DNA of 64,000 nt. Origin: Ceratopteris richardii (lineage: Eukaryota; Streptophyta; Polypodiopsida; Polypodiales; Pteridaceae). A model generated the notes under the pieces. The model was not told the origin of the DNA. It ran no database searches and was given only the letters and a program-made list of their open reading frames with translations. The position numbers and the translations under genes were made by a program. Each line of letters begins with the position of its first letter. The first letter of the stretch is position 1. The stretch is taken from positions 93,852,102-93,916,101 of the forward strand of contig CM035427.1 of assembly GCA_020310875.1 (NCBI GenBank), given 5' to 3'. Below are positions 22,813 to 33,452 of this stretch, piece by piece.

Positions 22813-23932
22813 GTTTAAGTTCCCTTCCCCCGTTTGCTAACTAGAGTGTATGAAAATGAATGGAAGTAAAGCTCAAATATGCAAGAAGAAGAGAAATATA
22901 TCACAAGAGCACTTCCCTGTTACAAAGTAGAGCTGCGGAAGCGGAATCCAAGTGGTCCTTGATGCTTCAAGTCGCTGATTTTGAATCCTCGCCAGGCCCA
23001 AAAGAAAATTGGAAATGTCGGGTTGGTCCGGGGAGGTTCCAATCACCATAAACCATCCAAAACAACACCAAAAGCACGTGGGAATAGCCCCAACCGGGCA
23101 AACTGAGTGAAACTGAACAATTTTAGAGATTCGACAATCCTCGCCAGTCCAAGGATGGCTGCCCAGCACCTGTACTTCAAGAATTTGAGACTATCCCAAG
23201 TGAAAAAAGTGGATTTGAAGTCTGAATGACAAAAAACTAGGCCCGGGAGTGGCCACCTAGTTCCTGCTGAAGTGCTGCAGAGAGATTTTGGTGGGGCAAA
23301 TCTCGTCCAAATCCAACATCGATGGTTTTTTAGCGAAGCTTAGGAGTGTAGCTTCGAAACGTGACCAAGATTTTTGAAATCCGATATCGTATGAAGAAGC
23401 TATGGTGCGGGGAAGTCGGGTATGTCACCGATGAAAAGTGAAAAACCTCATCTTCATGGATGGATGACTTTGAGAAGCTCAAAACTGAGGGACTAAAGCT
23501 TTTTTGAATCACCCCAAAGCCCATAGCCCATCTCCACAACCCATATTACATGTATACATGATAGTTGTTGCAAAATTTTAATCCAAAGGGTCTCTTTTAC
23601 TCCTGTAAATTCAACAAAATTTTCGAATATTTCCCAACTTTGAGCTTGAAGTCTTTGGAAACTCGAACAACATTGAACTGGTGTCGAAGAGGTCGATTAT
23701 CCCACATAAGGGCGTAGCATTCGAAGAAGTTCCTATAAATACAAGAGTATAAGTCACTTCATTCCATCTTGGAGTGGGAAGGGAGGAGCAAAGATCCTCG
23801 TGAGCTGGCGGCGCCTACGTGCGTGAGTATTCGACTCTGAGTCTCTGTCGGCTCAGCTATCTTGTCGCTCAGTCCGTTCCGTTGTCGCCCGTCGCTATCA
23901 CTCGCGTGCATGACTCCATTAATGATTGTCAA
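22813..23932 (-). other. GYP-1 untranslated leader
   Basis: About 1.1 kb between the primer site and gag with no convincing ORF. It presumably holds packaging and translation signals, which I cannot pinpoint. Confidence 0.6.
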
Positions 23933-23944
23933 GCTCGGATACCA
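23933..23944 (-). other. Primer binding site of GYP-1
   Basis: Minus-strand TGGTATCCGAGC differs by one base from the initiator Met tRNA site TGGTATCAGAGC and lies two bases inside the LTR. Confidence 0.8.
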
Positions 23945-23946
23945 AA

Positions 23947-24208
23947 TGTAGTGCTCTTATGAGCTTCCCAACCTTTTGTGATCAAATCTCTACATGAGTC
24001 CCGAGACAGAGCTGCCGAAGATACACGGAGTTCTCTCAAAAGTCGTGCCGCCCTAGTGATTCTAGTATTTACTCTCTCTCTATATATAGAAGTGAGCTCC
24101 CCCCACATGGCTTCACACATGGATGCCACATGGCACTCATGTGTGGGCCCATCTAAACAAGGCTAAGAGGTAGTTCACACATCTTCTTAGGGGTTACTCC
24201 ATATAACA
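23947..24208 (-). repeat. 5' LTR of GYP-1
   Basis: 262 bp, matching the reverse complement of the LTR at 17074-17347. Followed by CTTGA (24209-24213), the reverse complement of the TCAAG that follows the plus-strand LTR. The two LTRs of one element therefore now face in opposite directions. Confidence 0.88.
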
Positions 24209-24213
24209 CTTGA

Positions 24214-26350
24214 TGAACTTAGGGAAACTCTATAAGTATGGGATGCAGATTTGTTTATGATATTTTTAGCATGTGTTTAGCTACTTTTTAGGAAAATTTT
24301 AGTTCATTGAATCTAGAATAGTTAAAAAAACTATTCTAACATATGGAAAATGTTTCAAAATCTTAAGTTCTAATGCATGTATGCAATCTAATATACGAAA
24401 TAACTTTCTAGATCTAGAAGGACATGAGATCTTAGAAAAATCTCACCACAATAATCTAGTATGGACTAGAAAAGAGAAATTATAGCTATATGGTAACATT
24501 GTCAACTATGAGTGATTTTTTATGATTAATTGAAGTCTAAAACCTTTGCATACAAATTAATGATCATTCTTCTTTGATCATCTCTCTCTAGTTCCTAATT
24601 ATACAACTAGTTGTTTGAGACTATAACCTGAATGGCTCACTATATTCAAGCCTCAAAACCTTACCCTATTTCAACATACATATTCAAACTATGATGTGGA
24701 GAGGGAGCTCAAAGGTTCTCTCTCTAAGGTACCTAGGGGGAACCGAGTGGGGGTGAGGTCCTCCTTGTCCCATAAGATTGACACGAAGATTTTTTTCTTA
24801 TGTTATCCTCTTTGAATTTTGTATGAAGTTCATTACTTTCATTTTACTCTCTTTGAACACAATGCATCTATGGATTATTTGATTTTTCTTAAGTTTCCTA
24901 GAAACAAAGGTCTACTGAGATTATGGTTGAAAATTCAAATTCAAATTTTCAAACTTTCAATCATTACTAATCTCAAGCATTTATCTCTTGGCATTCAAAA
25001 ATTCTTTGTTCTTTATACACATACTTCATAAACAAGCCCTTTTATTTAAGGCTAAAGGTAATGATTTCTAATGTATCAGTTTTGCATTCTTTGCATGTTT
25101 TCCTCGGGACATCTTTAAACTAAGGGATTTCAATGGAGAAATGTTTTATGAATAAAAAACAAGTCCATGCCAAGCTAATCACTATTTTTAGGTTTCAATG
25201 AAGACATCTTTCAGCTAATCAAAAACAAGTTCATGCTAAACACTATTGTTTTAGAATATTAGATTTCAAGGGATCATACAATTTCACGTCAAAGTAACCA
25301 TGATTTTTAAATGGTTTTATAATATTAGGTTTGAGGGGATTTATAAGCTTGCTTCGATTGAAAACTCCAAAAAATGATGAATAAATTACAGGATACATGT
25401 GTTTAAATTCTAGGAAATAAAATATAACTTCCTCCAAAAACAAATATCATTTTTCAAAATTCTAAAATCTAAAGAGGTTTTTAAAAATGTTATGGCATGA
25501 GAATAACAAAAAGTAATGAGGCATTTGTGTTCCACATATATACACGAAGTCGCACATAAAAGTCAAATTTTGAGATTTGTATAAGCTTAAAATCTACTTG
25601 TAATAGACATAAAAATCTAGTCAAAATGTAACCACTTTTTTAGTAAATTATACATATGCTCATACGTACATACATTCTCATTAGAAACAAGGGATTCAGA
25701 ATAATTAGTTATATGTACGAAAAAAGTCTAAAAAGTAAAGTGTATCAAAAAATATGCATGAAATGTTCATGTTCTTCAATATAAGGAGGATAAAACATGC
25801 ATGGAACGTTATCATAGCTCCAGTTCTCTTCAAGTATCATACAAACCCCAACGTTACATATTTTGGGTAGTCACGCATAACTCTCAACAAGATTTGGATC
25901 ACCTAACATCAAACTATTACAGTTGCTTGATGTCAAACGTATCAAGATTGAATTCCTATAACTTCATTACAAAATAAACCAAACTATGAGCATACGCATG
26001 TGAGTGAATGTGTTTGCATGTGTGTATGAACTCGAGGTAAGTTTGGTAGTTTTGGATTGTATTTATGGGGATTTCCCCTTTACAAGCTTTGTTGCATCAA
26101 ATCATACTCTAGAAATACGATATCTGGAACTTGGAACCACCTTAAATGACTTAGATATATAGCCTATATCAAAAGATTCATGTATCTTTGCGTGAATCTT
26201 TGAAAAAAAAATGGCTAGAATATGGGTGTGGACTAACGATTGGCTGAATATCCATTTGAAGGTAACACATAGTATATGAAGCTTAGATCCACCTCTAAAA
26301 ACAAGCTAACGTAGATAATATCTATAGGAAAATATCACCTCCCAAATATG
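24214..26350. other. AT-rich non-coding stretch
   Basis: No convincing ORF. Its first few hundred bases probably continue the copia LTR in which GYP-1 landed, since they join at the duplicated CTTGA. Near 25225-25350, similar short blocks (AAACAAGTTCATGC, TTTTATAATATTAG) recur imperfectly. Nothing else recognised. Confidence 0.45.
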
Positions 26351-27573
26351 GCACACAAATGGCTATTGATGACATGAACTTGAGCTTTTGTGGCAATGTC
26401 AATTGCAATCAAAGACTTTACATATCAGTCACAGATAAAAGTAACAACAGCTGTGGAGATCGAGACTCTGCACAGCTCCTTGCATCTTTTGTCTATGATT
26501 CCCTTTCTTTTTTGGCCCTCTTTCTTAATTTATCATCACTTTCTGATTAATATTCATAACTTTTCTTTCAATAGCCAATACTTCTAGCATAAAATGTCAA
26601 AATCTAAACCTTTTAGCCAAACAAAAGAAGAACTAGGCATTACAATTCAATAGGTAACATCTAAACCAGCAAGCATACTAAATAACTGAAAAGCACCATT
26701 ACAAAGATGTGGGAACACTTTATGGAAGAACAAACATGAAATCCCTTCCAGTCCATTCAAGCATAAGGAAAAATGAAAATAGCTGCCGCCATATGTAGAA
26801 CTGACAAGATGTTCTTTTCGGTGCGAGAACATGTTCTTCTTTTGAAATTCAGACACATTTCCAAGTGGCACCTAGCTCTTAACCCTTGAACATGGATAAA
26901 TGGAAGGGAATCAACTGGCATCTCCCATGACTCAGTTAAAAAGGAAAATTTTCCAACCATAAATTTAACAAAAAACCAAGCAAGTACAGTGCAAAAAGTT
27001 GTCAGATAGAGAGTTAGCATTAATCATAAGAGACAAAAAGGTAGCTCAAATCAGTACCTTGGACACAAATGCTTTCTCTTTATAAGAGGAAAAAACACAC
27101 ATACAAACACAGGTTAACAATAACTGGAGAATCCAAGAAATACTTGGAGAAGTATCCATAGTAGACATTACCTATGCCTCTGTGTTATCAATCAGCTGAA
27201 TGAATATATAACAGAACAAAAAAGTGTTTACATGCCAAAAGAAGAGTACCGGCAATAACCAATCACGTAACTAAGGCAATCAGCAAAAGGTACAAGAATA
27301 GACAATCTTGACAATAGAAATGAAGAACAAACTAGAGTCAACTGACTCATGCAACCTCTGTCTTCCACCAAAGATTTTCTATTAGCATTCCAAGCTCTAT
27401 CCGATAGGTACTCTACAATAATGCCTAGAATCTGAAGCTGATTTCATAACAATGGAAATATGAAGCATCAAAAAGATGAATCAAATTTTCAATGGGTTCA
27501 CCATCCATTCAGCTTGTGTTTAGCCAAAAACATCGAAAGACCATCAACAGAGTATATTGCTCCAAGAACCACC
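26351..27573. other. 3' flank of the EXO70 gene
   Basis: AT-rich sequence downstream of the minus-strand EXO70 stop codon. It should include the 3' UTR and poly(A) site, which I cannot place exactly. Small ORFs here have no recognisable features. Confidence 0.45.
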
Positions 27574-29538
27574 TCAATTAGGTGCATCAAACAGATCAAT
27601 CACATGATTTTCCAGATCATCAGGAGAATACTTCAGATACTTATCTGGTTGTCTGCCTGTCTCAAGGAAGTTCCCATAACGCCCGACAAATGAGCGATAG
27701 GCTGGAATCAGCTTCTCTGCAATTGCTATCCGTAGCTCTTCACGCAACTGAGGATCAGGCACTACAAAAGATGATTGAGCAGCACAAGCCTCTTCAAATG
27801 CAAGATTGAAATTCTTGAACCGGTCCTTGATAGCAACTCTTGAAACTCCACTGGACAATCTCCCATTAGTTGTTAGTCCTTCATCTCTTAAGCATGAAAA
27901 CACTGTCTTCCATGCTGTACGAACATAATTTGCTGCATACACACGGACTTGGCCATTATGCTTTCGCAGCCATCCATCCCCAAGTAATGCAGATAACTCT
28001 GATTGTCTTACTTTCTGAACAATATAGTGCACATTGTTCATGAGAAATAGCAAAGCCATAGACTGATCCATGTAAAGCTTAGACTTGGCATCCAAGTTCC
28101 CTTCCAGATAAACAATCAGCCACATAATCTGTACTGCTAGTGAGGAGACCTGCTCATTGTCTCGGCTTCGACTCTCCAAGAGAGTCTCAGATAGGCCAAA
28201 GGTTTCAACTCCAAGAGATTTAGGCACTTCCCTTCTCTTGTCTTTCAGAAGTATCTCCAAAGTGCCAGAATAGTCAACTAAAAATTTGATATAATTCATT
28301 ACATACCGTGTCAAAGGATGAAATGCACCACCCACCACAGGGATTTTAGATGCATCTTTCTGGATTGCAAGTTCAAATTCCTGCAAGGTTCCACGAGCAG
28401 CTTCTCCAAGCTGCCCAAGAACTATCCCAACCTCTGTACGAATCCTCTCGCACAACTCATCACAGAAAACCATATTTATGTCACTACGGAGGTCTTTGAT
28501 GATCTCAAACATGTCAAGGATCTTGAATAGCTTCTCAGGTGTACGACGAACACCTGCAACAGCCTTCCCAAAAGCCAAAAATTGCATCAAGGCACCAGAG
28601 GCTAATTCTGGAAAGGAATTTGCCCTTTGTGGATTCAGCCCCACAAACACATTATCACACAATTTCTTCTCTGTTGGGAAAACAACTTTCGCTGCCACTT
28701 TTAAAGCCTGAATCCAATTCTTTATCTTAGCCTCCAAGCCCTCCCATGCCATTTTCTGAACAATTTCCATCTTGATCTTTTGCATTCCTAATCTGTACAA
28801 GCTCTGTTCCAAAACACTCTTGCGCACATTCACATAAACTTGTATACACTCTCTACCATAGCCTGCTCTGACAATACGTTGTGCAATTTCGTTCAAATCC
28901 TTCACTCTTTCTGGTGGTATCGGATCAAATACTGCATTAAAATCAGTAACTGGATGTGCTAAAGGGATGTCCTCATCTTCGTCGTCATCTGAAGAATCAG
29001 AAACAGGTGCATGAGGATCTTCACCTCCCCGGGCTGAGTGTGCAGAAGGCTCGTTTTCACAATAGGATAGCCATTCTGTATCAACAGCTTCACTGTTTGT
29101 AACAAGCATAACATTAAATTCCTCAATAAGGCGCTGTGCCGCAACCTGTAAAACATGGTGTGCACGATCAAGCATAGCCTTATCACTCCAAGGAGAAGAC
29201 AGGGGACCCATCAAGCTCTGCAGATCATCTACTGCCCTCAAGTAAACAACTGCATCATCAGGGTGACCATCCCAAATCAAACGAACATCAGAAGTTCTCC
29301 TCATTATAACTTCTTCTGCTACATTGAGTCGTTCTCCCATTTTCTGTATAATTGCAGACACGGACGACGCTGGAGGTCCCCTAGGTTCCTTGGTCAATTC
29401 ATTCATATTGGAAAAACGATCATCGAAATTAGATAGGATCCTGATCATGTCCTCTGTCATATGCTCATTTTTTCCCAAGGTCCGCACTATGTGTTGGGCA
29501 GTAGCAAGCACACGTTTGTCACCATCATTGTTCGCCAT
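27574..29538 (-). CDS. EXO70: Exocyst subunit EXO70 family protein
   Basis: 654 residues in one uninterrupted frame; the normal range for plant EXO70 is about 550-700. EXO70 binds membrane phosphoinositides and helps tether secretory vesicles to the plasma membrane as part of the octameric exocyst. The N-terminal 150 residues are helical (ATAQHIVRTLG, ILSNFDDRFS, IWDGHPDDAVVYLRAVDDL). A linker with an acidic run (SDSSDDDEDED, about residues 180-190) follows. The EXO70 C-terminal domain spans about 205-650, with LNEIAQRIVRAGYGRECIQV, SVLEQSLYRLGMQK, FPTEKKLCDNVF, HPLTRYVMNYIKFL and a terminal YSPDDLENHVIDLF. The start is the ATG at 29538 in a good context (AATGGC); the frame opens 12 codons earlier only at a GTG. 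The lack of introns suits most plant EXO70 paralogues outside class A, but the middle is class-A-like, so I leave the class open. It is the only apparently functional host gene here. Confidence 0.95.
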   Translation of the reverse strand: MANNDGDKRVLATAQHIVRTLGKNEHMTEDMIRILSNFDDRFSNMNELTKEPRGPPASSVSAIIQKMGERLNVAEEVIMRRTSDVRLIWDGHPDDAVVYLRAVDDLQSLMGPLSSPWSDKAMLDRAHHVLQVAAQRLIEEFNVMLVTNSEAVDTEWLSYCENEPSAHSARGGEDPHAPVSDSSDDDEDEDIPLAHPVTDFNAVFDPIPPERVKDLNEIAQRIVRAGYGRECIQVYVNVRKSVLEQSLYRLGMQKIKMEIVQKMAWEGLEAKIKNWIQALKVAAKVVFPTEKKLCDNVFVGLNPQRANSFPELASGALMQFLAFGKAVAGVRRTPEKLFKILDMFEIIKDLRSDINMVFCDELCERIRTEVGIVLGQLGEAARGTLQEFELAIQKDASKIPVVGGAFHPLTRYVMNYIKFLVDYSGTLEILLKDKRREVPKSLGVETFGLSETLLESRSRDNEQVSSLAVQIMWLIVYLEGNLDAKSKLYMDQSMALLFLMNNVHYIVQKVRQSELSALLGDGWLRKHNGQVRVYAANYVRTAWKTVFSCLRDEGLTTNGRLSSGVSRVAIKDRFKNFNLAFEEACAAQSSFVVPDPQLREELRIAIAEKLIPAYRSFVGRYGNFLETGRQPDKYLKYSPDDLENHVIDLFDAPN

Positions 29539-31004
29539 TAAAACCCAGAGTAAATCATAAATGAAGGCGGGCACGTTGGTTGTCAGAAAACCTGCAGCAG
29601 AAGCAGCGACAGAAGGGGAGAGGATCTAAAACATTTTTCCGTCTCTAAGCGTCACTCTTTTAATTCAGAAACGCGTATCACTCGATAGTGAAAAGAAACC
29701 GACGCAAGTACAAATCGAGCCATGAATTCTCGTTGGGAGAGCCAGTTCCGGCAGCTCACATGCACCAAAAGCAAGTCAAACTTCTAGATCTACTGTTCAC
29801 GCCCGGTAAGAACGTGTGAAAACGCAGAGACTCTCAGGAGACAAGAAGATCCGTAGATAATCAAAATTGCAGGACAACGTTTTCTGAACAGAAGAATGTA
29901 AGCGCGACAGCAAGGTCGGATAATGCACTGACAGGAGAGAGTCGACGCAATTTTTCAATCGCACTCTTCTGTGCTATACCTGCTCAGGCCTCTTTCAGCA
30001 GATCCAATCAGAAGGAGAGGTCTTATCCGTCCAGCTCGCAGAGACGTAAACAGACTTTAAACAGCCGTTCTCATGTCTCAAAGATCTTCAATGACCCACT
30101 ATTATTATTCCACCAGCATCACCGCCATCATCATCATCCATCTTTGCCTCTTAATGCTAAACGAACGATCAAAGTTCATATAATCTGTCCATTACAGGTC
30201 TTTGGCAGCTGTAACTTGATGCAAGGCAGTTGGAAAGTTTTTTTTTTTTATATTATTGTTAAGACTCGAACCATACGGGTACTCGTAGAATCTGAAGGTG
30301 AAAAAGTAGGAAACGTCAAGTAATGGCGAAGAAACAACTTCGTGTTTTACTGCCGACAATCGGAAAAGAGACGGGCATCGAGCAGGATAAACCCATGAGA
30401 GTTACTTGGAAGGTGATATTTCGACAAATTTGATCTGCTAAAATCTCAGAATCAAACAAGAAACGCAGATCTTTGTCGACGTAAGGCTTCACATGGGTCA
30501 ATTGATGGTACTTCCATCTACATGCCATAGCTAAACGGATGAGCTTATTTAAAGTCGGCCATTGATCAGAAAATGGAGAAATTGAAAACTGGCGATGGAG
30601 TGGGTGTGTGGAATTGAAAAAGAGAAGAACTTTTTTCATTGTGTAGCTTTCCATAAAGACAAACTAGGAGAAGTGGCTCACCTGGCCTTACTCATTGAAC
30701 CTCATGTGACATCTCAAGCGTCATTAGGCATGCCCTCCTTGTGGACGATGGGAGCACGGCATAGATTCCCTCCTCCCCCTCTTAAGTTTCCATCGCCAAA
30801 ATAAGTTCGTTCATTCTCAGTGTTCTCATAATGATGCTGATAACAGCAGCGACAACAACAGTATTAACGACATCAACGACATGAAGGACATACATCACAC
30901 TACTTTGCAAATCATGTCACCCTCCATAAGTTCTCTTATCTCCATAAGTTCGCATTCCATATTTCGGAATTTCAAATTTTTTTATGACAAATGTTTTTTA
31001 ATGT
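29539..31004. other. Upstream region of EXO70, no other gene seen
   Basis: Should contain the EXO70 5' UTR and promoter. No unambiguous TATA element could be fixed. Small ORFs at 30316-30654 (minus) and 30595-30804 (plus) have no recognisable domain. Short trinucleotide-like patches (CATCATCATC near 30128) are present. Confidence 0.45.
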
Positions 31005-31250
31005 AAAGGGAGTTCAGCATTAGCCTACTCTCCCGGACTTGAATTAAATAAAGAAAAGTACAAGAGAAGGGGACGAGTGCCCACGGGACCCCCCAAATCC
31101 CACAAAGCAGGGGAAGCTTTTACAGAGCTTAGATGGCATTACAAAGAAGGTTAATCACCCTCTCATCACCCTCATGAGGGGCCCACTTGGATTTAAGCTT
31201 GTTATTGATCAAAAGGAGTACTTGATGATGCCTGTGAAAGATTACTCTAT
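31005..31250 (-). mobile_element. LINE-C: short 3' fragment of the same LINE family
   Basis: The reverse complement matches the ends of LINE-A and LINE-B: the last ORF2 residues (NNKLKSKWAPHEGDERVINL) followed by the shared 3' UTR including AAGTCCGGGAGAGTAGGCTA. It is severely 5'-truncated and more diverged than A and B, so it is an older insertion on the opposite strand. Confidence 0.82.
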
Positions 31251-32395
31251 TTGGTTTAGAGCTTAGGGTTTCATTCTTCAATGTGAGACTACAACTCATG
31301 TGTGATGTGCGTGTTTTTGTTTCTCTACTGCCAACCATTCATCCTCTTGACCTCTCGGTGAGATTCCCTGGTCGTGTGACATCATGTAGCCACCATGCAC
31401 ATTCATTATGTCATCCCCTAAGAGCCTTATGATACCCCACAGCATGAACCTTGGTTTCGAAAACAATATTTCACCTCTTAAACCTTGTCCAAAACACACT
31501 AAGTGATGGTGTGTACCTAAGCTGTAAAGCCTTAAGGACTTGTGTCAACTGAGACTCTACTTCAATCGCCCCACAAGTGTGTATAGTGGTGGATTAATAC
31601 ACGTTTAATTATGCATCCAAGAGATTAGATGTATCAAGTGTATGAAAGCATGTACGCACATGATGATAAGTGAAGTGCCCATGCTACAATGCATGTGTCT
31701 TGCTTCAGCTACCTCTCCGACTCACTAATCCCCAGAAAATGCACGTCACAATACCTGTTACAGCAGTAAGCACAAATTAGAACTTTTCTCTCAACCTCGA
31801 ACTCCAAACATGGTCAATAGCGAGTTTACTTCAAAGCTCTCGATGAGATGCATCTAATGCTATATTTTCAATTGAATCTGACAAACGTGCTTCAAGTTAT
31901 GAATGAAATAGTGAATGGCAAGAAACACCAACACTCACTCAACAACTCCTTAAGACTCACACACACACTACAATAGTTCAAACATGAAGGGGGGGGGGGG
32001 GGATTAGACAATAGTCCTGCACACACTTTTCAAGCATGAAACACACACAAAAGCTCTTGGCGAAGAAGATAATCAATTGGAAAGAGGAAAATTCGAAAAT
32101 CCGCTTTAGTTCTCACAATGGCAAAAAGTTCTTTACAAGAGTCATCAAGTGATTCATATACATGTGCCCTAAAATTGGTCCTTTCACACAAGAGACCAGC
32201 ACTTTTATTGAAAAACTCTAATCTCCTACTATGTTACAAGAATTATGTTACAATATTTGGAATTCACGCATCTATAGGACCCCTCTATTGCATTTACATA
32301 GCTTCATGATGCATTTCATAGAAACTTGAAGAAGAAAATTTATGCCCATAATTTGAAAATTTCTGGGGGCTCCCTTTTCTATGCTCCTCTTCTCT
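31251..32395. other. Non-coding stretch with a poly-G run
   Basis: No gene recognised. A run of about 14 G lies at 31989-32002. Sequence up to 32401 probably belongs to the LTR of an old minus-strand element (see 32396-32415). Confidence 0.4.
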
Positions 32396-32415
32396 ACAAC
32401 ACTCTCCCCCTCTTT
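32396..32415 (-). other. LTR edge and polypurine tract of an older minus-strand element
   Basis: On the minus strand AAAGAGGGGGAGAG leads directly into TGTTGTAGAGAAGAGG, the layout of a polypurine tract at a 3' LTR. The left limit of the LTR was not found. The interior of this element would lie to the right, is interrupted by LARD-B, and resumes at 38913 with the accessory pseudogene. Confidence 0.5.
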
Positions 32416-32992
32416 GTCTCTATCATCCCTTGACAGGCTCTGCTTCTTGTTTCTAGCTTTGTGTCTGTAGTAGATCTGGTTCCTTATTAACTGATAGCAT
32501 CTTTGTAGTTGACCACTGCAAGCTCCTGTGGAAGTCGTGAAGGTATAGATAACCAGTGGTCAAGGATGATAAGAACTCACGACCTGGTGCATTGGTTTTG
32601 GCCAGTTTATTTTTTTTTTTGCTACATGCACCCAATGGCTAAGGTGATGTATCTTGAGTCACCTTTCATTAGATTTCTTCCTATGGTTAAAGTGACTTTG
32701 ATATTGGTCACCTTTCATTAGGGTTCAGCATCCACATGGGCTGAGCATGTATTTCATTGTTCATTGCATTGGGATCCCATTGTATTGCTCAAGCCTGTTT
32801 ATTTCTTTTCTTCGCACGCACCTAGTGGTTAGAGTGACCTTGATATTGGTCACGTTGCATTAGAGTTCTTCAGCATCACTAGAGTCCTTCACCATCTAGT
32901 TGGGCTGAGCTTTTATTTCTTGTTCACTATGTTTGGTTCTCCCTATTCCTTGTTAAAGCCTGATGCATGTCTTGTGGGGCTTTGGGCAAAGG
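32416..32992. other. Interior of the older element, left of LARD-B
   Basis: Contains repeated blocks such as GTGACTTTGATATTGGTCAC-like segments near 32690 and 32840 (imperfect direct repeats of about 150 bp). No ORF of note. Confidence 0.4.
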
Positions 32993-32997
32993 GTGAG

Positions 32998-33439
32998 TGT
33001 TGTGTGAGAGCTCCATAGCCTCCACACATAAAGAACTAAGAAGTCTAAGAGAACTAACTATCAAGGCCACACTAGGAAGAGAGATGTGTTTCCACCTAAC
33101 CAACCCCTCCAATATATAGCTCCAAGATCAAGGGGGTAAGTCCTTCTCAAGAGGACATGTGTACCTTCCATCACATGGGTCCCTAAGGTGTTCACATGGT
33201 TTACAAGCTTAGGAAATCACATGAAATCACATGGCTTCTAAAAGAAGACTCTCCAAGTTCTCACGTACAAATCAAGTGGCTAGGAGAAGCTTCCAATCAA
33301 GCCTAAGGTACTCAACCTTAGAGAATTAGCCCTAAGGTTCAAGACCCATCTAAAAGGGGTAAATAAACCATAAATCCCAAGGGTTTCACACCTAGAAACC
33401 CCAGGGTTCTCCCCCTTAGACCCATGTAATTATACAACA
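32998..33439 (-). repeat. 3' LTR of LARD-B
   Basis: 442 bp; pairs with 38479-38907. Contains the TATA-like GCTATATATTGG on the minus strand. LTR pairs differ by small indels and a few substitutions, indicating moderate age. Confidence 0.9.
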
Positions 33440-33452
33440 TTCTCCCCCCCTT
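33440..33452 (-). other. Polypurine tract of LARD-B
   Basis: Minus-strand AAGGGGGGGAGAA directly before the 3' LTR, identical in position and nearly in sequence to that of LARD-A. Confidence 0.82.

Noticed and set aside
30316..30654. 112-codon minus-strand ORF upstream of EXO70
   Set aside because: No domain, no codon or context support, and overlaps other chance frames.
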